DNA from: Mucilaginibacter sp.
Lineage (GTDB): Bacteria; Bacteroidota; Bacteroidia; Sphingobacteriales; Sphingobacteriaceae
Direction of reading: 5' to 3'
DNA: 64,000 bases
NCBI RefSeq assembly: GCF_025359345.1
Contig: NZ_JANYGQ010000028.1
Location: forward strand, 186,001-250,000
Below are positions 1 through 7,248 of the stretch, in pieces. Within the stretch, counting starts at the first letter, position 1. Each line of letters starts with the position of its first letter. The notes beneath the pieces are model-generated. The model made no database searches, was not told the origin of the DNA, and saw only the letters and a program-made list of their open reading frames with translations. Made by a program: the position numbers and the translations under genes.

Positions 1-136
1 AAAACTCACCTTTGGGGATCGACCATACACCCAGGTCTTTGTTTTTAAAAAAAGGGCCACCCGGATGCACCAGGAAAATCTGCGTTTTATTGCCTGCTTT
101 GCGATAAAGTAATATACCTGCGCTTTGAGTTGGCAT
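1..136 (-). CDS. NUDIX hydrolase, N-terminal part (cut by window edge)
   Basis: Reading leftwards from an ATG at 134-136, the frame stays open to the window edge and gives 45 residues starting MPTQSAGILLYRK and ending GVWSIPKGEF. The opening SAGILLYR, the central IFLVHPGGP and the W-S-I-P-K-G-E run are the usual entry to the NUDIX fold and the start of the NUDIX box. Proteins of this family hydrolyse nucleoside diphosphates linked to another moiety. The catalytic E-rich helix lies outside the window, so substrate and length cannot be judged. It is divergent from the SRPBCC gene, with 79 bases between their starts. The family assignment is good; no symbol is justified. Confidence 0.75.
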   Translation of the reverse strand, partial: MPTQSAGILLYRKAGNKTQIFLVHPGGPFFKNKDLGVWSIPKGEF

Positions 137-215
137 TTTTATAATTTATTGGCAAGTTAACAAACACAAAAACTATTATGGTTAAATTCGCTTTAATAAA
201 AACTATATTACCGAT

Positions 216-713
216 ATGACTGACAACAAATGGGCCATCTTTAAAGTGGCCGGCGATTACAATACCGATGTACGCAGCCTTTACGAAGCCTGGGCCACCA
301 AAGAAGGCATCGAAAAATGGTTTTTGCGCAAAGCCAATTTTTATACCATACCGCGCCGCACCCGTGAACCCCACGAATTTATTATGACCGAAGATACCTA
401 TGAATGGTACTGGCATGGCTGGGGCGATGATGCCGTGGAAAAAGGACAAATACTGGAAGCCAATGGCACCGACACGATAAAGTTTACCTTTAGCGGTGGA
501 AGCATTGTTACCGTTTACATATCCAGCCGAAACGGAGTCTCGATTGTGGAGCTTACCCAGGAGAACATTCCGGAAGAACCCGATCTTACCAAAAACCTTT
601 ACGTGCAATGCCAACTGGGCTGGACGTTTTATCTGGCCAACTTAAAATCGGTGATTGAAGGTGGCGTTGATTTAAGGAACAAGAATGTTGATTTGAAAAG
701 TAATTTTAAATAG
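216..713 (+). CDS. SRPBCC / AHSA1-like domain protein
   Basis: A 165-residue cytosolic protein with no signal peptide. Its N-terminus (AGDYNTDVRSLYEAWATKEG, then IEKWF) is the START-like, Aha1-C type opening in which a strand is followed by a helix carrying W and F residues. The length matches single-domain AHSA1-like proteins, which form a helix-grip cavity for a hydrophobic ligand or bind a partner protein. No catalytic residues are known for the family and the ligand cannot be inferred. Isolated gene: its stop is followed at once by a C-rich dispersed repeat and then ribE. The fold assignment is likely; the function is unknown. Confidence 0.7.
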   Translation: MTDNKWAIFKVAGDYNTDVRSLYEAWATKEGIEKWFLRKANFYTIPRRTREPHEFIMTEDTYEWYWHGWGDDAVEKGQILEANGTDTIKFTFSGGSIVTVYISSRNGVSIVELTQENIPEEPDLTKNLYVQCQLGWTFYLANLKSVIEGGVDLRNKNVDLKSNFK

Positions 714-840
714 GCCCCCCGGCCCCCTAAAGGGGGAGTTTAATGCGTCGCTTAATTACCACAATTGCTTGACATTTGATAAAATCGAATTATTTATCTT
801 CGCAGCTTAACGTTCCCCCTTTAGGGGGTTAGGGGGCCAC
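712..840. repeat. Inverted pair of C/G-run repeats flanking the ribE promoter
   Basis: Bases 721-738 (GGCCCCCTAAAGGGGGAG) and 813-838 (TTCCCCCTTTAGGGGG, then TTAGGGGGCC) are inverted copies of one element, and each copy is itself palindromic around CCCCCTTTAGGGGG. Elements of this kind are dispersed between genes in Sphingobacteriales genomes (general knowledge). The right copy ends two bases before the ribE start codon, so it forms most of that gene's leader. Confidence 0.75.
775..802 (+). promoter_or_regulatory. Candidate promoter for ribE
   Basis: TTTG at 775-778, then 16 bases, then TATCTTCG at 795-802, which is one mismatch from the Bacteroidota -7 consensus TAnnTTTG and continues into GCAGC as such promoters often do. 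The spacer is shorter than the usual 19-21. The core lies between the two repeat copies, so the transcript would begin just before the right copy. Confidence 0.4.
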
Positions 841-1425
841 ATGTTTACAGGAATAATAGAAACTTTAGGAACAATAACCGATTTACGCCGCGAACAAGGC
901 AATTTGCACATAACAGTTGAGTCATTAATTGCTGCGGAACTAAAAATCGACCAGTCTGTGGCCCATAATGGCGTTTGCTTAACTGTGATCGCATTGGCCG
1001 ACGGCAAGCATACCGTTACAGCCATTGAAGAAACCCTCAACAAAACCAGTCTTGGCTACCTTAAGGCCGGTGACCTGGTTAACCTGGAACGATGCATGCA
1101 GATGAACGCGCGGCTTGATGGTCACATTGTTCAGGGCCATGTTGACCAAACCGCAACCTGTATAGCTTTTAACGAGTTAGATGGCAGCTGGGAATATACT
1201 TTCGAATACGATCCGGCTAATGGCAACGTAACGGTTGAAAAAGGCTCCATTTGCGTAAACGGAATTAGTCTGACAGTAGTTAACTCGCAAGCCAATAGCT
1301 TTTCAGTCGCTATAATCCCATATACTTTTGAGCATACCAATCTGCAGCAGGTAAGGGTTGGTTCAGTAGTTAATCTTGAATTTGATATCATCGGCAAATA
1401 TGTTGCGCGATTGATGCAGCGTTGA
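841..1425 (+). CDS. ribE: Riboflavin synthase, alpha subunit
   Basis: A 194-residue protein starting MFTGIIETLG, the near-invariant N-terminus of riboflavin synthase, which dismutates two molecules of 6,7-dimethyl-8-ribityllumazine into riboflavin and a pyrimidinedione. Two tandem lumazine-binding barrels are visible. The first (about 1-95) includes the SVAHNGVCLTV motif and ends ERCMQMNARLDGHIVQGHVD at the domain junction. The second (about 98-190) includes KGSICVNGISLTVV. The length is standard for the homotrimeric enzyme. No other riboflavin gene is adjacent and no FMN riboswitch was recognised upstream. The ATG sits directly after a dispersed repeat. The identification is firm; the enzyme is also called RibC or RibE depending on the organism. 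Confidence 0.95.
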   Translation: MFTGIIETLGTITDLRREQGNLHITVESLIAAELKIDQSVAHNGVCLTVIALADGKHTVTAIEETLNKTSLGYLKAGDLVNLERCMQMNARLDGHIVQGHVDQTATCIAFNELDGSWEYTFEYDPANGNVTVEKGSICVNGISLTVVNSQANSFSVAIIPYTFEHTNLQQVRVGSVVNLEFDIIGKYVARLMQR

Positions 1426-1439
1426 TTTTTGATAGCTGA

Positions 1440-1582
1440 TTTGGCTAAAGCCGGTTGCTGTATACTTTTATTCCGTCACTTAAAAGTGACGGCAATGAAT
1501 TTATATATCAGCGATTTATTTTCATTGCCGTCCGGCTTTAGCCGACGGAATATACAAAATGTTAAATGCGGCTTTAGCCAAA
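1440..1582. repeat. Composite palindromic repeat (GGCTTTAGCC / CCGTC hairpins)
   Basis: The element fills most of the gap between ribE and the TPR gene. TTGGCTAAAGCCG (1440-1452) and CGGCTTTAGCCAAA (1568-1581) are the outer inverted arms. Inside are two hairpins, CCGTCACTT/AAAAGTGACGG (1473-1492) and CCGTCCGGC-ttta-GCCGACGG (1528-1548), themselves linked by the inverted pair GGCAATGAA (1491-1499) and TTCATTGCC (1521-1529). A short open frame crosses it but is simply repeat sequence. The convergent position suggests it may also act as a transcription stop. Confidence 0.7.
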
Positions 1583-1621
1583 TTGCACCGTGGTTAATAT
1601 GCTTAGCACACGCACCTTGAT

Positions 1622-2767
1622 TCAATTCTGTAATTGCCCAATGCGGCTTTTTACAAAAGTTATATAAGTAGTTTGCTTTTCCGACGGTCGGGATGCCAGG
1701 TACTTTTTATAATACATTAGGGCATTCTTTTTATCCTTCAATTTATTATCATACAAGTTAGCCAGCAGGTAATACAATATTGGGCTTTCGCTAAACTGCA
1801 AAGCCTTTTGATAGGCAAAGGCTGCTTTTTTGTGCAAGTCGAGCTTTTGGTCGGCGTCGGCAATTTCACCATAGTAGGTAGCGATATTCGGCGATAATCC
1901 CTGTAAAATGGATTGTTTTAGAAAATAAATGCACTGCTTTTGGTCGTTAAGGCCTTTAAAACATAATGCAGTATAATAAAAGGTATATTCAGTTTGTTCG
2001 ATGCCTCGCATGCCTGCAAATGTTTCGGCCCCGCAGGCGTAGTTCTTAATGTTATAATAGGATATGCCGAGTTTGTTTAATATTTCGCCGTTACTAACCC
2101 CCATGTTAAGCAATTTGTTACACTCGTCAACAGTTTCCTGCCATTTCTTTTCGGTATAAGTCAGCTTCATCATACTTAGCAAAATTACCACGTTTTCCGG
2201 GTCGCTTTCGGCTGCTTTGTTTAATACCCGCAGTGCGTCATCAAAGCGTTTTAGCGAAGTATAGTAATTGCCAAGTTCGCTTGCCACATCAGTATCAAAG
2301 GGATTCAAACGGTTTGCTTTATCGTAATATAAAACAGCATTTACGGTATCATGGTTTCCCTGGGCAATTGCACCGAGGTGACTGTAAACCGCAACGTTGG
2401 TGGTATCTTTAGCAATAATCATTTTATAATATTGCTCAGCCTTCGCCATATTCCCGCGTCGCACATTTATCCCTGCCATGTTAAACAGTATATTTTGGTT
2501 GGTTGTATCAAGGTTATAAGCACGCTGGTAGTAACCCTCGGCTTCGGGTAATTTGTTAGCCATTTGCGATGCATAAGCCAAGCGCGATAGTACCTTCAAA
2601 TCGGTAACAGGCTCCGGGAAATTCTTTTTCAGATAATCGGCGGCTTCAAGGTAGCGTTGTCCCTGGTAATATTCCATCATCAGGCCATCGTCAATCTTGC
2701 TGGTTTGCTGCGCAAATGTTGTAAATAGTGTAAGTAACAGCAGGAGGGATATAAATATGCTTTTCAT
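1622..2767 (-). CDS. Secreted TPR-repeat protein
   Basis: A 381-residue protein with a clear signal peptide (MKSIFISLLLLLTLFTTFAQ) and, from about residue 35 to the end, tandem tetratricopeptide helices: units such as AEGYYQRAYNLDTTNQN, AEQYYKMIIAKDTTNVA and AVLYYDKANRLNPFDTD show the A-x3-Y-x3-A-x3-P spacing of TPRs, with about nine or ten repeats. Such periplasmic proteins act as protein-protein scaffolds in Bacteroidota; no enzymatic domain is visible. It stands alone on the minus strand, convergent with ribE. The TPR call is secure; the partner is unknown. Confidence 0.85.
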   Translation of the reverse strand: MKSIFISLLLLLTLFTTFAQQTSKIDDGLMMEYYQGQRYLEAADYLKKNFPEPVTDLKVLSRLAYASQMANKLPEAEGYYQRAYNLDTTNQNILFNMAGINVRRGNMAKAEQYYKMIIAKDTTNVAVYSHLGAIAQGNHDTVNAVLYYDKANRLNPFDTDVASELGNYYTSLKRFDDALRVLNKAAESDPENVVILLSMMKLTYTEKKWQETVDECNKLLNMGVSNGEILNKLGISYYNIKNYACGAETFAGMRGIEQTEYTFYYTALCFKGLNDQKQCIYFLKQSILQGLSPNIATYYGEIADADQKLDLHKKAAFAYQKALQFSESPILYYLLANLYDNKLKDKKNALMYYKKYLASRPSEKQTTYITFVKSRIGQLQN

Positions 2768-2860
2768 ATAACTAAATTATTAGTTATAAATGATAAAAGC
2801 AACTTTTCAAACAATTTAATATAAACGGGGTTGTAATATTAAATACAAAAACACATCACT

Positions 2861-3151
2861 ATGGATAAGTTAAAGAAATTCGGGCTAATGGAAAAGATTG
2901 TCCATGAACTGGAAGATTTAAAAAATAGCCAGCAGGCTATCATACAAAAACTGGCAAAAATAGAAGTAGATAATATGGAGCTGGGCGACAAACGCCTTGA
3001 AAAAGACCTACCCGATATGCACCAGCGCGTAGCCGATAACCTGGATACCATTGCGGCTATTCTTGAAGATTTTGCTGCTCAAACTGATAAGTTTAGCGAC
3101 AGTAATAACATTTCAGCCCTGAAAGAACAGGACGCGATAGACAAGTTATAA
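2861..3151 (+). CDS. Small coiled-coil protein, unknown function
   Basis: A 96-residue acidic, strongly helical protein with no signal peptide. Residues 8-60 carry heptad-like hydrophobic spacing (MEKIVHELEDLKNSQQAIIQ, then KLAKIEV), suggesting a coiled coil. The final third (DTIAAILEDFAAQTDKF) looks like a further amphipathic helix. It has no cysteines and no known motif. The frame is followed by a good terminator and has its own intergenic region upstream (93 bases from the divergent TPR gene), so it is probably a real single-gene unit. I do not recognise the family. Confidence 0.65.
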   Translation: MDKLKKFGLMEKIVHELEDLKNSQQAIIQKLAKIEVDNMELGDKRLEKDLPDMHQRVADNLDTIAAILEDFAAQTDKFSDSNNISALKEQDAIDKL

Positions 3152-3165
3152 GAGACTAATGCTAA

Positions 3166-3206
3166 AAAGTAAAAGGCGAAGGGATCATCTTTCGCCTTTT
3201 TACTTA
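3166..3206. terminator. Bidirectional terminator between convergent genes
   Basis: The stem AAGTAAAAGGCGAA (3167-3180) pairs with TTCGCCTTTTTACTT (3191-3205, one bulged T) across the loop 3181-3190. The A-rich left arm and T-rich right arm make it usable from both directions, serving the coiled-coil gene on the plus strand and the secreted gene on the minus strand. Confidence 0.75.
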
Positions 3207-3209
3207 AAA

Positions 3210-3902
3210 TCACTGCTTCATTTTCTTCTCATTATCCTTGTTAAACTGTTTAATGGCTTTGTAATATTTCTTTTTATCAAAATATTCCAGGGCATCCTTA
3301 TCCTGTAAAATCATCTTCTTAAGATTATCTGCCTCGAATTTAACGATAGGACCGTCATTTAGTTGAATCGCAACAATCGTGGCAGATTGAAACATTATTC
3401 CATCTTTTTCGCTTAAATAAGAATACATGTTAATAGTCCCCGGTACCGCTTTAAACAGCCAGCAAGTATCAGTTGGCAATCCATTTATATAAACTGGGTG
3501 ATTTAAATAGCCACTGCTTGCTATCCGCATAATGCCTAACGTTTGTTGGGAATATATTTTTTTGTTTCTGTGGGCTGTATCCGATTTAGGATATTTTTTG
3601 TCAACCAATAACAAATAGTCCTTATGCAAAGTTGTATCAGTATATATCACCGATTCAACTGTCAATGTTGAACTATCTTTTAACGTAACATGATAAAAAT
3701 ATTTGAAGTTGTGTAATTCATTTGCATTCATTTTTCCCAACATCCTTGCTTCCATCGCATTCATATGCATCTGAGCATCCTGCATAGCCATTCTATGATA
3801 AGCAGCTTGCATGTCCGGATATTGCGCGAACACGCTATTGACAAAAAATGTAAATAAAATTCCTGCCGCAAAAACAGGGGCAAACTTACGACCGTTAGAC
3901 AT
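3210..3902 (-). CDS. Secreted protein of unknown function
   Basis: A 230-residue protein with a cleavable signal peptide (hydrophobic stretch AAGILFTFFVNSVFAQ, residues 13-27). The following region is rich in Met, Gln and His (about 30-60, AYHRMAMQDAQMHMNAMEAR). The middle consists of alternating beta-type segments (YHVTLKDSSTLTVESVIYTD and others) and the C-terminus is Lys-rich. No domain is recognised. It may be an envelope protein in which the Met/His-rich segment binds metal, but that is speculation from composition only. It lies between a terminator and another secreted unknown with 91 bases separating them. Confidence 0.6.
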   Translation of the reverse strand: MSNGRKFAPVFAAGILFTFFVNSVFAQYPDMQAAYHRMAMQDAQMHMNAMEARMLGKMNANELHNFKYFYHVTLKDSSTLTVESVIYTDTTLHKDYLLLVDKKYPKSDTAHRNKKIYSQQTLGIMRIASSGYLNHPVYINGLPTDTCWLFKAVPGTINMYSYLSEKDGIMFQSATIVAIQLNDGPIVKFEADNLKKMILQDKDALEYFDKKKYYKAIKQFNKDNEKKMKQ

Positions 3903-3993
3903 TTTAAAGATTTTGGTTCAGATAAATATAGAAAAAACAAAGCGGGCATTAAAATATAAGGTCCGCGTGTTCTTAATCATTTTTTACCACTCC

Positions 3994-5013
3994 CTACTGA
4001 TACTGTATATAAATAGGTGCCGGCTTCAACTGCAGTACCTCTTTCATGGTCAGCAACCGGTGAGGCGGCTTTTGAATATCATTTTTATAAAACAATTTAA
4101 AGCCTGTAAATTGTACAGGTTCGCCTTCAATAAAATAATGGTAGGTGCCTTTCTTTAAATCAGGTCCACCCCAGCCGTCCATATCCATAACAAACTGTAC
4201 TTCGGGCCTAAGCTTTACGTTTTGGTAATTGGTTACCATTTTTTTGGTAAAACGGTGTACGATAAAAATTTTGGGCGGCAGGTTATTCTTTTTCACCAGC
4301 CCTGCCAGGTAGCCCGTAACATAATTTATATCCTCCGCATCGAAAGTGCCGATACGTTTGCCGGGGATGCTGCCTTCCTTCATCGAAAACTCAGGGTCGA
4401 TGCCCAAGTGTACGTTGGGCATGCTCAGGTATTTCTCCAGCAGGGGCACTTCCTTTTGTACGGTGCTAAAACCTACCTGTAAATCCAAAAACACGATGGC
4501 GTTTATACTTGCCGCCATGTGCAGCACACTGTCAATGTGTTTAAAAGGCATGCGCAGGTTATGGAGCCCGTTGCGCCCGGCGTCGGCCTGGGCAGTTACA
4601 CATATGTAATGCAGGGCCGGTATAACGGGCGTAGCGGTGTCAGCCTTCTCCCAATTTTTTACTTCGGCTTTTAATTTGGCCAGCATAATTTTAGGCGGAT
4701 ATTGCCCTAGTACCCCCATGTTTTTGGAGTACATGTTGCCATAATAAGCCACAATCCGGTTAAACGGCAAAATAGCGCCGGGGAGGGGATACGCCTTTGT
4801 TTTCACCGGCCACCGCTTATGGCCATTGGCCAGTTTTCGCATTAATGAATCGTAACGGGCGGTATCAAGTGGTTTGAGGGACGTGTCCCTGAAACGGTCA
4901 ATCTTTACAGCAGATGCCTGTGCAGCGCCGAAAAAACAAACGAAAATTGGTAAAAGGAAGATGGATTTGATGTTTTTCAAAATAGGTGGTGTTATAGCTA
5001 TAAAAGTTGTCAT
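3994..5013 (-). CDS. Secreted protein of unknown function; start codon uncertain
   Basis: A 339-residue protein with an N-terminal hydrophobic export signal (NIKSIFLLPIFVCFFGAAQA). The mature part is soluble, with repeated strand-helix pairs (AIVFLDLQVGF, VHLGIDPEF, PPKIFIVHRF, EVQFVMDMDGWGG), a pattern suggestive of a TIM-barrel, but no known catalytic motif is recognised. The ATG at 5011-5013 lies inside the left arm of a dispersed inverted repeat (5009-5130). The next in-frame initiator is TTG at 4978-4980, which would give a textbook signal peptide starting MKNIKSIFLL, so the true start may be there. The family is unknown to me. Confidence 0.6.
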   Translation of the reverse strand: MTTFIAITPPILKNIKSIFLLPIFVCFFGAAQASAVKIDRFRDTSLKPLDTARYDSLMRKLANGHKRWPVKTKAYPLPGAILPFNRIVAYYGNMYSKNMGVLGQYPPKIMLAKLKAEVKNWEKADTATPVIPALHYICVTAQADAGRNGLHNLRMPFKHIDSVLHMAASINAIVFLDLQVGFSTVQKEVPLLEKYLSMPNVHLGIDPEFSMKEGSIPGKRIGTFDAEDINYVTGYLAGLVKKNNLPPKIFIVHRFTKKMVTNYQNVKLRPEVQFVMDMDGWGGPDLKKGTYHYFIEGEPVQFTGFKLFYKNDIQKPPHRLLTMKEVLQLKPAPIYIQYQ

Positions 5014-5130
5014 TCTGAGCGACAGCGAAGAATCTTATCTGTGCGACATTCACGCAGGGCAGGTAGGCGTGCTACCTATCAACTTGCTACTTATCAAAAG
5101 GACAAGATTCTTCGCGCTGCTCAGAATGAC
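5009..5130. repeat. Dispersed inverted repeat (GTCATTCTGAGCG type)
   Basis: The left arm GTCATTCTGAGCGACAGCGA continues through AGAATCTT (5009-5036), and the right arm AAGATTCTTCGCGCTGCTCA continues through GAATGAC (5104-5130). They are near-perfect inverted complements around a 67-base centre. Elements with these arms are common between genes in Bacteroidota. The left arm supplies the upstream ATG of the neighbouring minus-strand gene. Confidence 0.8.
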
Positions 5131-5201
5131 AAAGTTGGTTTTTTTAAATTAATTCGCCGCGAATAATTACTCACAACTCACCATTCCCCACTCGGTGCTC
5201 A

Positions 5202-7058
5202 CTATTCAATACTTTTTCCCTTCATTGCCGTATTAATCGCATGGTCCATCAGCCTTTCAGCAAACGGCCGGGTAAACTCATTCAGTTCATCAATAGCTTT
5301 GTGAATAGCATCCTTATCGCCGGCGGTTAACGCACTTTGCAGCGCCTTTACATACTCGTCAGTCTTGTCGGCTTCCTCTTTTTCAACAAAACTGCCGTTC
5401 TTTTGCATAAAGCTCTCAACAGTCCTGATCATTGATTCGCCTTCAACACGCGCCTCAATCAGCATGCGCTGACTCACGTCGTCCTTTGCGTGGGTGATGC
5501 TATCCAGCAGCATCTGCTCTACCTGGTCGTCGGTAATGCCGTAGGTGGGTTTTACTTCTACTTCCTGTTTTACGCCCGAGCGTAATTCAACCGCCTGTAT
5601 CTTTAATATCCCGTCGGCATTCAGCAAAAAGTTGATATCCACTTTTGGGAAGCCTGCGGGCATAGAAGGGATGCCTTTCAAATCAAATTCGGCAAGTTTG
5701 CGGTTTTCCTTTATCAAGTCGCGCTCACCCTGGTAAACGGCAATTTTCATATTTACCTGCCCGTCAATCGAGGTGGTGTACTGCCTGCCTGCCTTGGTAG
5801 GCACTTTTGAGTTGCGCGGGATAATTACATCCATCAATCCGCCCATAGTTTCGATGCCAAGCGAAAGCGGCGTAACGTCCAATAACAAAATATCGCTGCG
5901 GTTACCGGCGAGCACATCAGCCTGTATGGCGGCGCCGAGCGCAACCACTTCATCAGGGTTTACCTCGTCATGCACAGGCCGCCCAAAAAACTCAGCCACC
6001 ATTTTTTTAACCAGCGCTGTTCGGGTCGAACCGCCGACCATAATCACCTCGTCAATATGGGTTTTATCAACTTTGGCATCCTTTAATGCATTCTGACAGC
6101 AGGTTATAGTCTGCTGTACTTTGGGTAATATTAGTTGTTCAAATGTGGAACGGTCGATGGTGCACCATATGTCGCCAATTTTGTCGTTCACCAGGCTTTG
6201 GTGGGCAAACGCCTTTTTAGCTTCTTCGGCTTTAAGGCGAAGTTGCTGCGCAAGTTTGTTGTCGGCAATCACTTCGGCTTTGTTCAGTTGATTTTTCTCA
6301 ATCCAGTAATCAACTATGGCGCTATCGAAGTCATCGCCGCCCAAAAAGGTGTCGCCATTGGTTGCCAGCACTTCAAAAATGCCGTTTTGTATTTGGAGAA
6401 TAGATACGTCAAAGGTGCCGCCGCCAAGATCGTACACGGCAACGGTGCGTGTTTCTTCGGGATTAAGGCCGATGCCGTAAGCCAGGCTTGCGGCGGTAGG
6501 CTCGTTTACTATGCGCAAAACATCAAGCCCGGCGAGTTTTCCTGCATCGCGGGTGGCCTGGCGCTGCGAATCGTTAAAATAAGCAGGCACAGTGATAACG
6601 GCACGATTAACCGGTGTTTTTAAAGCGTGCTCAGCGCGTGCCTTAAGTTCTTTCAATATCAGGCCCGAAAGTTCAATGGGCGTATAAAACTTATCGCCAA
6701 CCTTTATTTTTACCAGGCTTTCCGAATCATCGTCTATAACCTTATAGCTGAAAAAGTCTTTATAATTCTCAATATCATGGTACGAGCGACCTAATAAGCG
6801 TTTTACTGAGAATACCGTATTTTGCGGGTCGGTTATTAAATATTCTTTGGCCTCATTACCTACTGAAATTTCACCTGCCGGGCCAAAATGCACAACAGAG
6901 GGTACTAAAACACCTTTGCCGGTATCATTTATTACCTGCGGATTTTTATCAGGATTAATAAACGCCACCAGCGAATTTGTGGTACCCAAATCAATCCCCA
7001 CAATCAATTCTTCTTTTTGTATAGAACCCGTTGCCAGGTTAATAGAAACTTTAGCCAT
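5202..7058 (-). CDS. hscA: Hsp70-type chaperone, HscA-like (Fe-S protein assembly)
   Basis: A 618-residue Hsp70-family ATPase. The phosphate-1 loop GIDLGTTNS is at 21-29, the phosphate-2 loop reads AVYDLGGGTFDVSIL, and the adenosine motif VIMVGGSTRTALVKK is present. The substrate-binding part (about 390-500, DVTPLSLGIETMGG) is followed by a helical lid. Length, the extra N-terminal ~20 residues before the first strand and the absence of the long DnaK C-terminal tail match HscA, which with HscB helps transfer clusters from the scaffold IscU. No hscB, iscU or fdx gene is adjacent, so the HscA rather than DnaK label rests on sequence style. A TAnnTTTG promoter core lies 20 bases upstream. Confidence 0.85.
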   Translation of the reverse strand: MAKVSINLATGSIQKEELIVGIDLGTTNSLVAFINPDKNPQVINDTGKGVLVPSVVHFGPAGEISVGNEAKEYLITDPQNTVFSVKRLLGRSYHDIENYKDFFSYKVIDDDSESLVKIKVGDKFYTPIELSGLILKELKARAEHALKTPVNRAVITVPAYFNDSQRQATRDAGKLAGLDVLRIVNEPTAASLAYGIGLNPEETRTVAVYDLGGGTFDVSILQIQNGIFEVLATNGDTFLGGDDFDSAIVDYWIEKNQLNKAEVIADNKLAQQLRLKAEEAKKAFAHQSLVNDKIGDIWCTIDRSTFEQLILPKVQQTITCCQNALKDAKVDKTHIDEVIMVGGSTRTALVKKMVAEFFGRPVHDEVNPDEVVALGAAIQADVLAGNRSDILLLDVTPLSLGIETMGGLMDVIIPRNSKVPTKAGRQYTTSIDGQVNMKIAVYQGERDLIKENRKLAEFDLKGIPSMPAGFPKVDINFLLNADGILKIQAVELRSGVKQEVEVKPTYGITDDQVEQMLLDSITHAKDDVSQRMLIEARVEGESMIRTVESFMQKNGSFVEKEEADKTDEYVKALQSALTAGDKDAIHKAIDELNEFTRPFAERLMDHAINTAMKGKSIE

Positions 7059-7078
7059 TGCCTTTTATTAACAAAGCG

Positions 7079-7086
7079 CAAATGTA
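7079..7086 (-). promoter_or_regulatory. Candidate -7 promoter core for hscA
   Basis: CAAATGTA on the plus strand reads TACATTTG on the minus strand, a perfect match to TAnnTTTG, ending 20 bases before the hscA start codon. No convincing -33 TTTG was found at the usual distance. The same decamer context (GCAAATGTAG) occurs upstream of the active M16 peptidase gene. Confidence 0.5.
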
Positions 7087-7138
7087 GTATGTTTTAGCTG
7101 ATGGTGTGTCATTTGAATTTCGGATTTCGGATGTTCGT

Positions 7139-7154
7139 CCCGATAGCTATCGGG
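7139..7154. repeat. Short perfect palindrome CCCGATAGCTATCGGG
   Basis: A 16-base perfect palindrome between the divergent hscA and metallopeptidase-barrel genes. This sequence is a common dispersed palindrome in Sphingobacteriales, so it is annotated as a repeat rather than an operator. The surrounding 7120-7200 contains degenerate direct copies of GGAATNNCGGAT-like sequence. Confidence 0.5.
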
Positions 7155-7248
7155 ATCGGAATTATTGAATGCGGAAGTCGGAATGCCGATTGCGGAAGTG
7201 TAAATTCTTATTTAAACATTCCACAAAATGTGCTTACTTTCACACCTA

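Noticed and set aside
87..614. 175-codon minus-strand frame opposite the SRPBCC gene
   Set aside because: It overlaps the NUDIX start and the SRPBCC gene in antisense; both of those have recognisable family motifs and this has none.
714..840. FMN riboswitch upstream of ribE
   Set aside because: The conserved FMN-riboswitch blocks are not present; the region is repeat plus promoter.
1429..1620. 63-codon frame after ribE
   Set aside because: It coincides with the palindromic repeat element and has no protein-like features.
6135..6623. 162-codon plus-strand frame opposite hscA
   Set aside because: Antisense to conserved Hsp70 ATPase motifs; a composition shadow.
7139..7154. CCCGATAGCTATCGGG as an operator
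   Set aside because: The same palindrome is a common dispersed repeat in related genomes; no second copy before a related gene was seen here.
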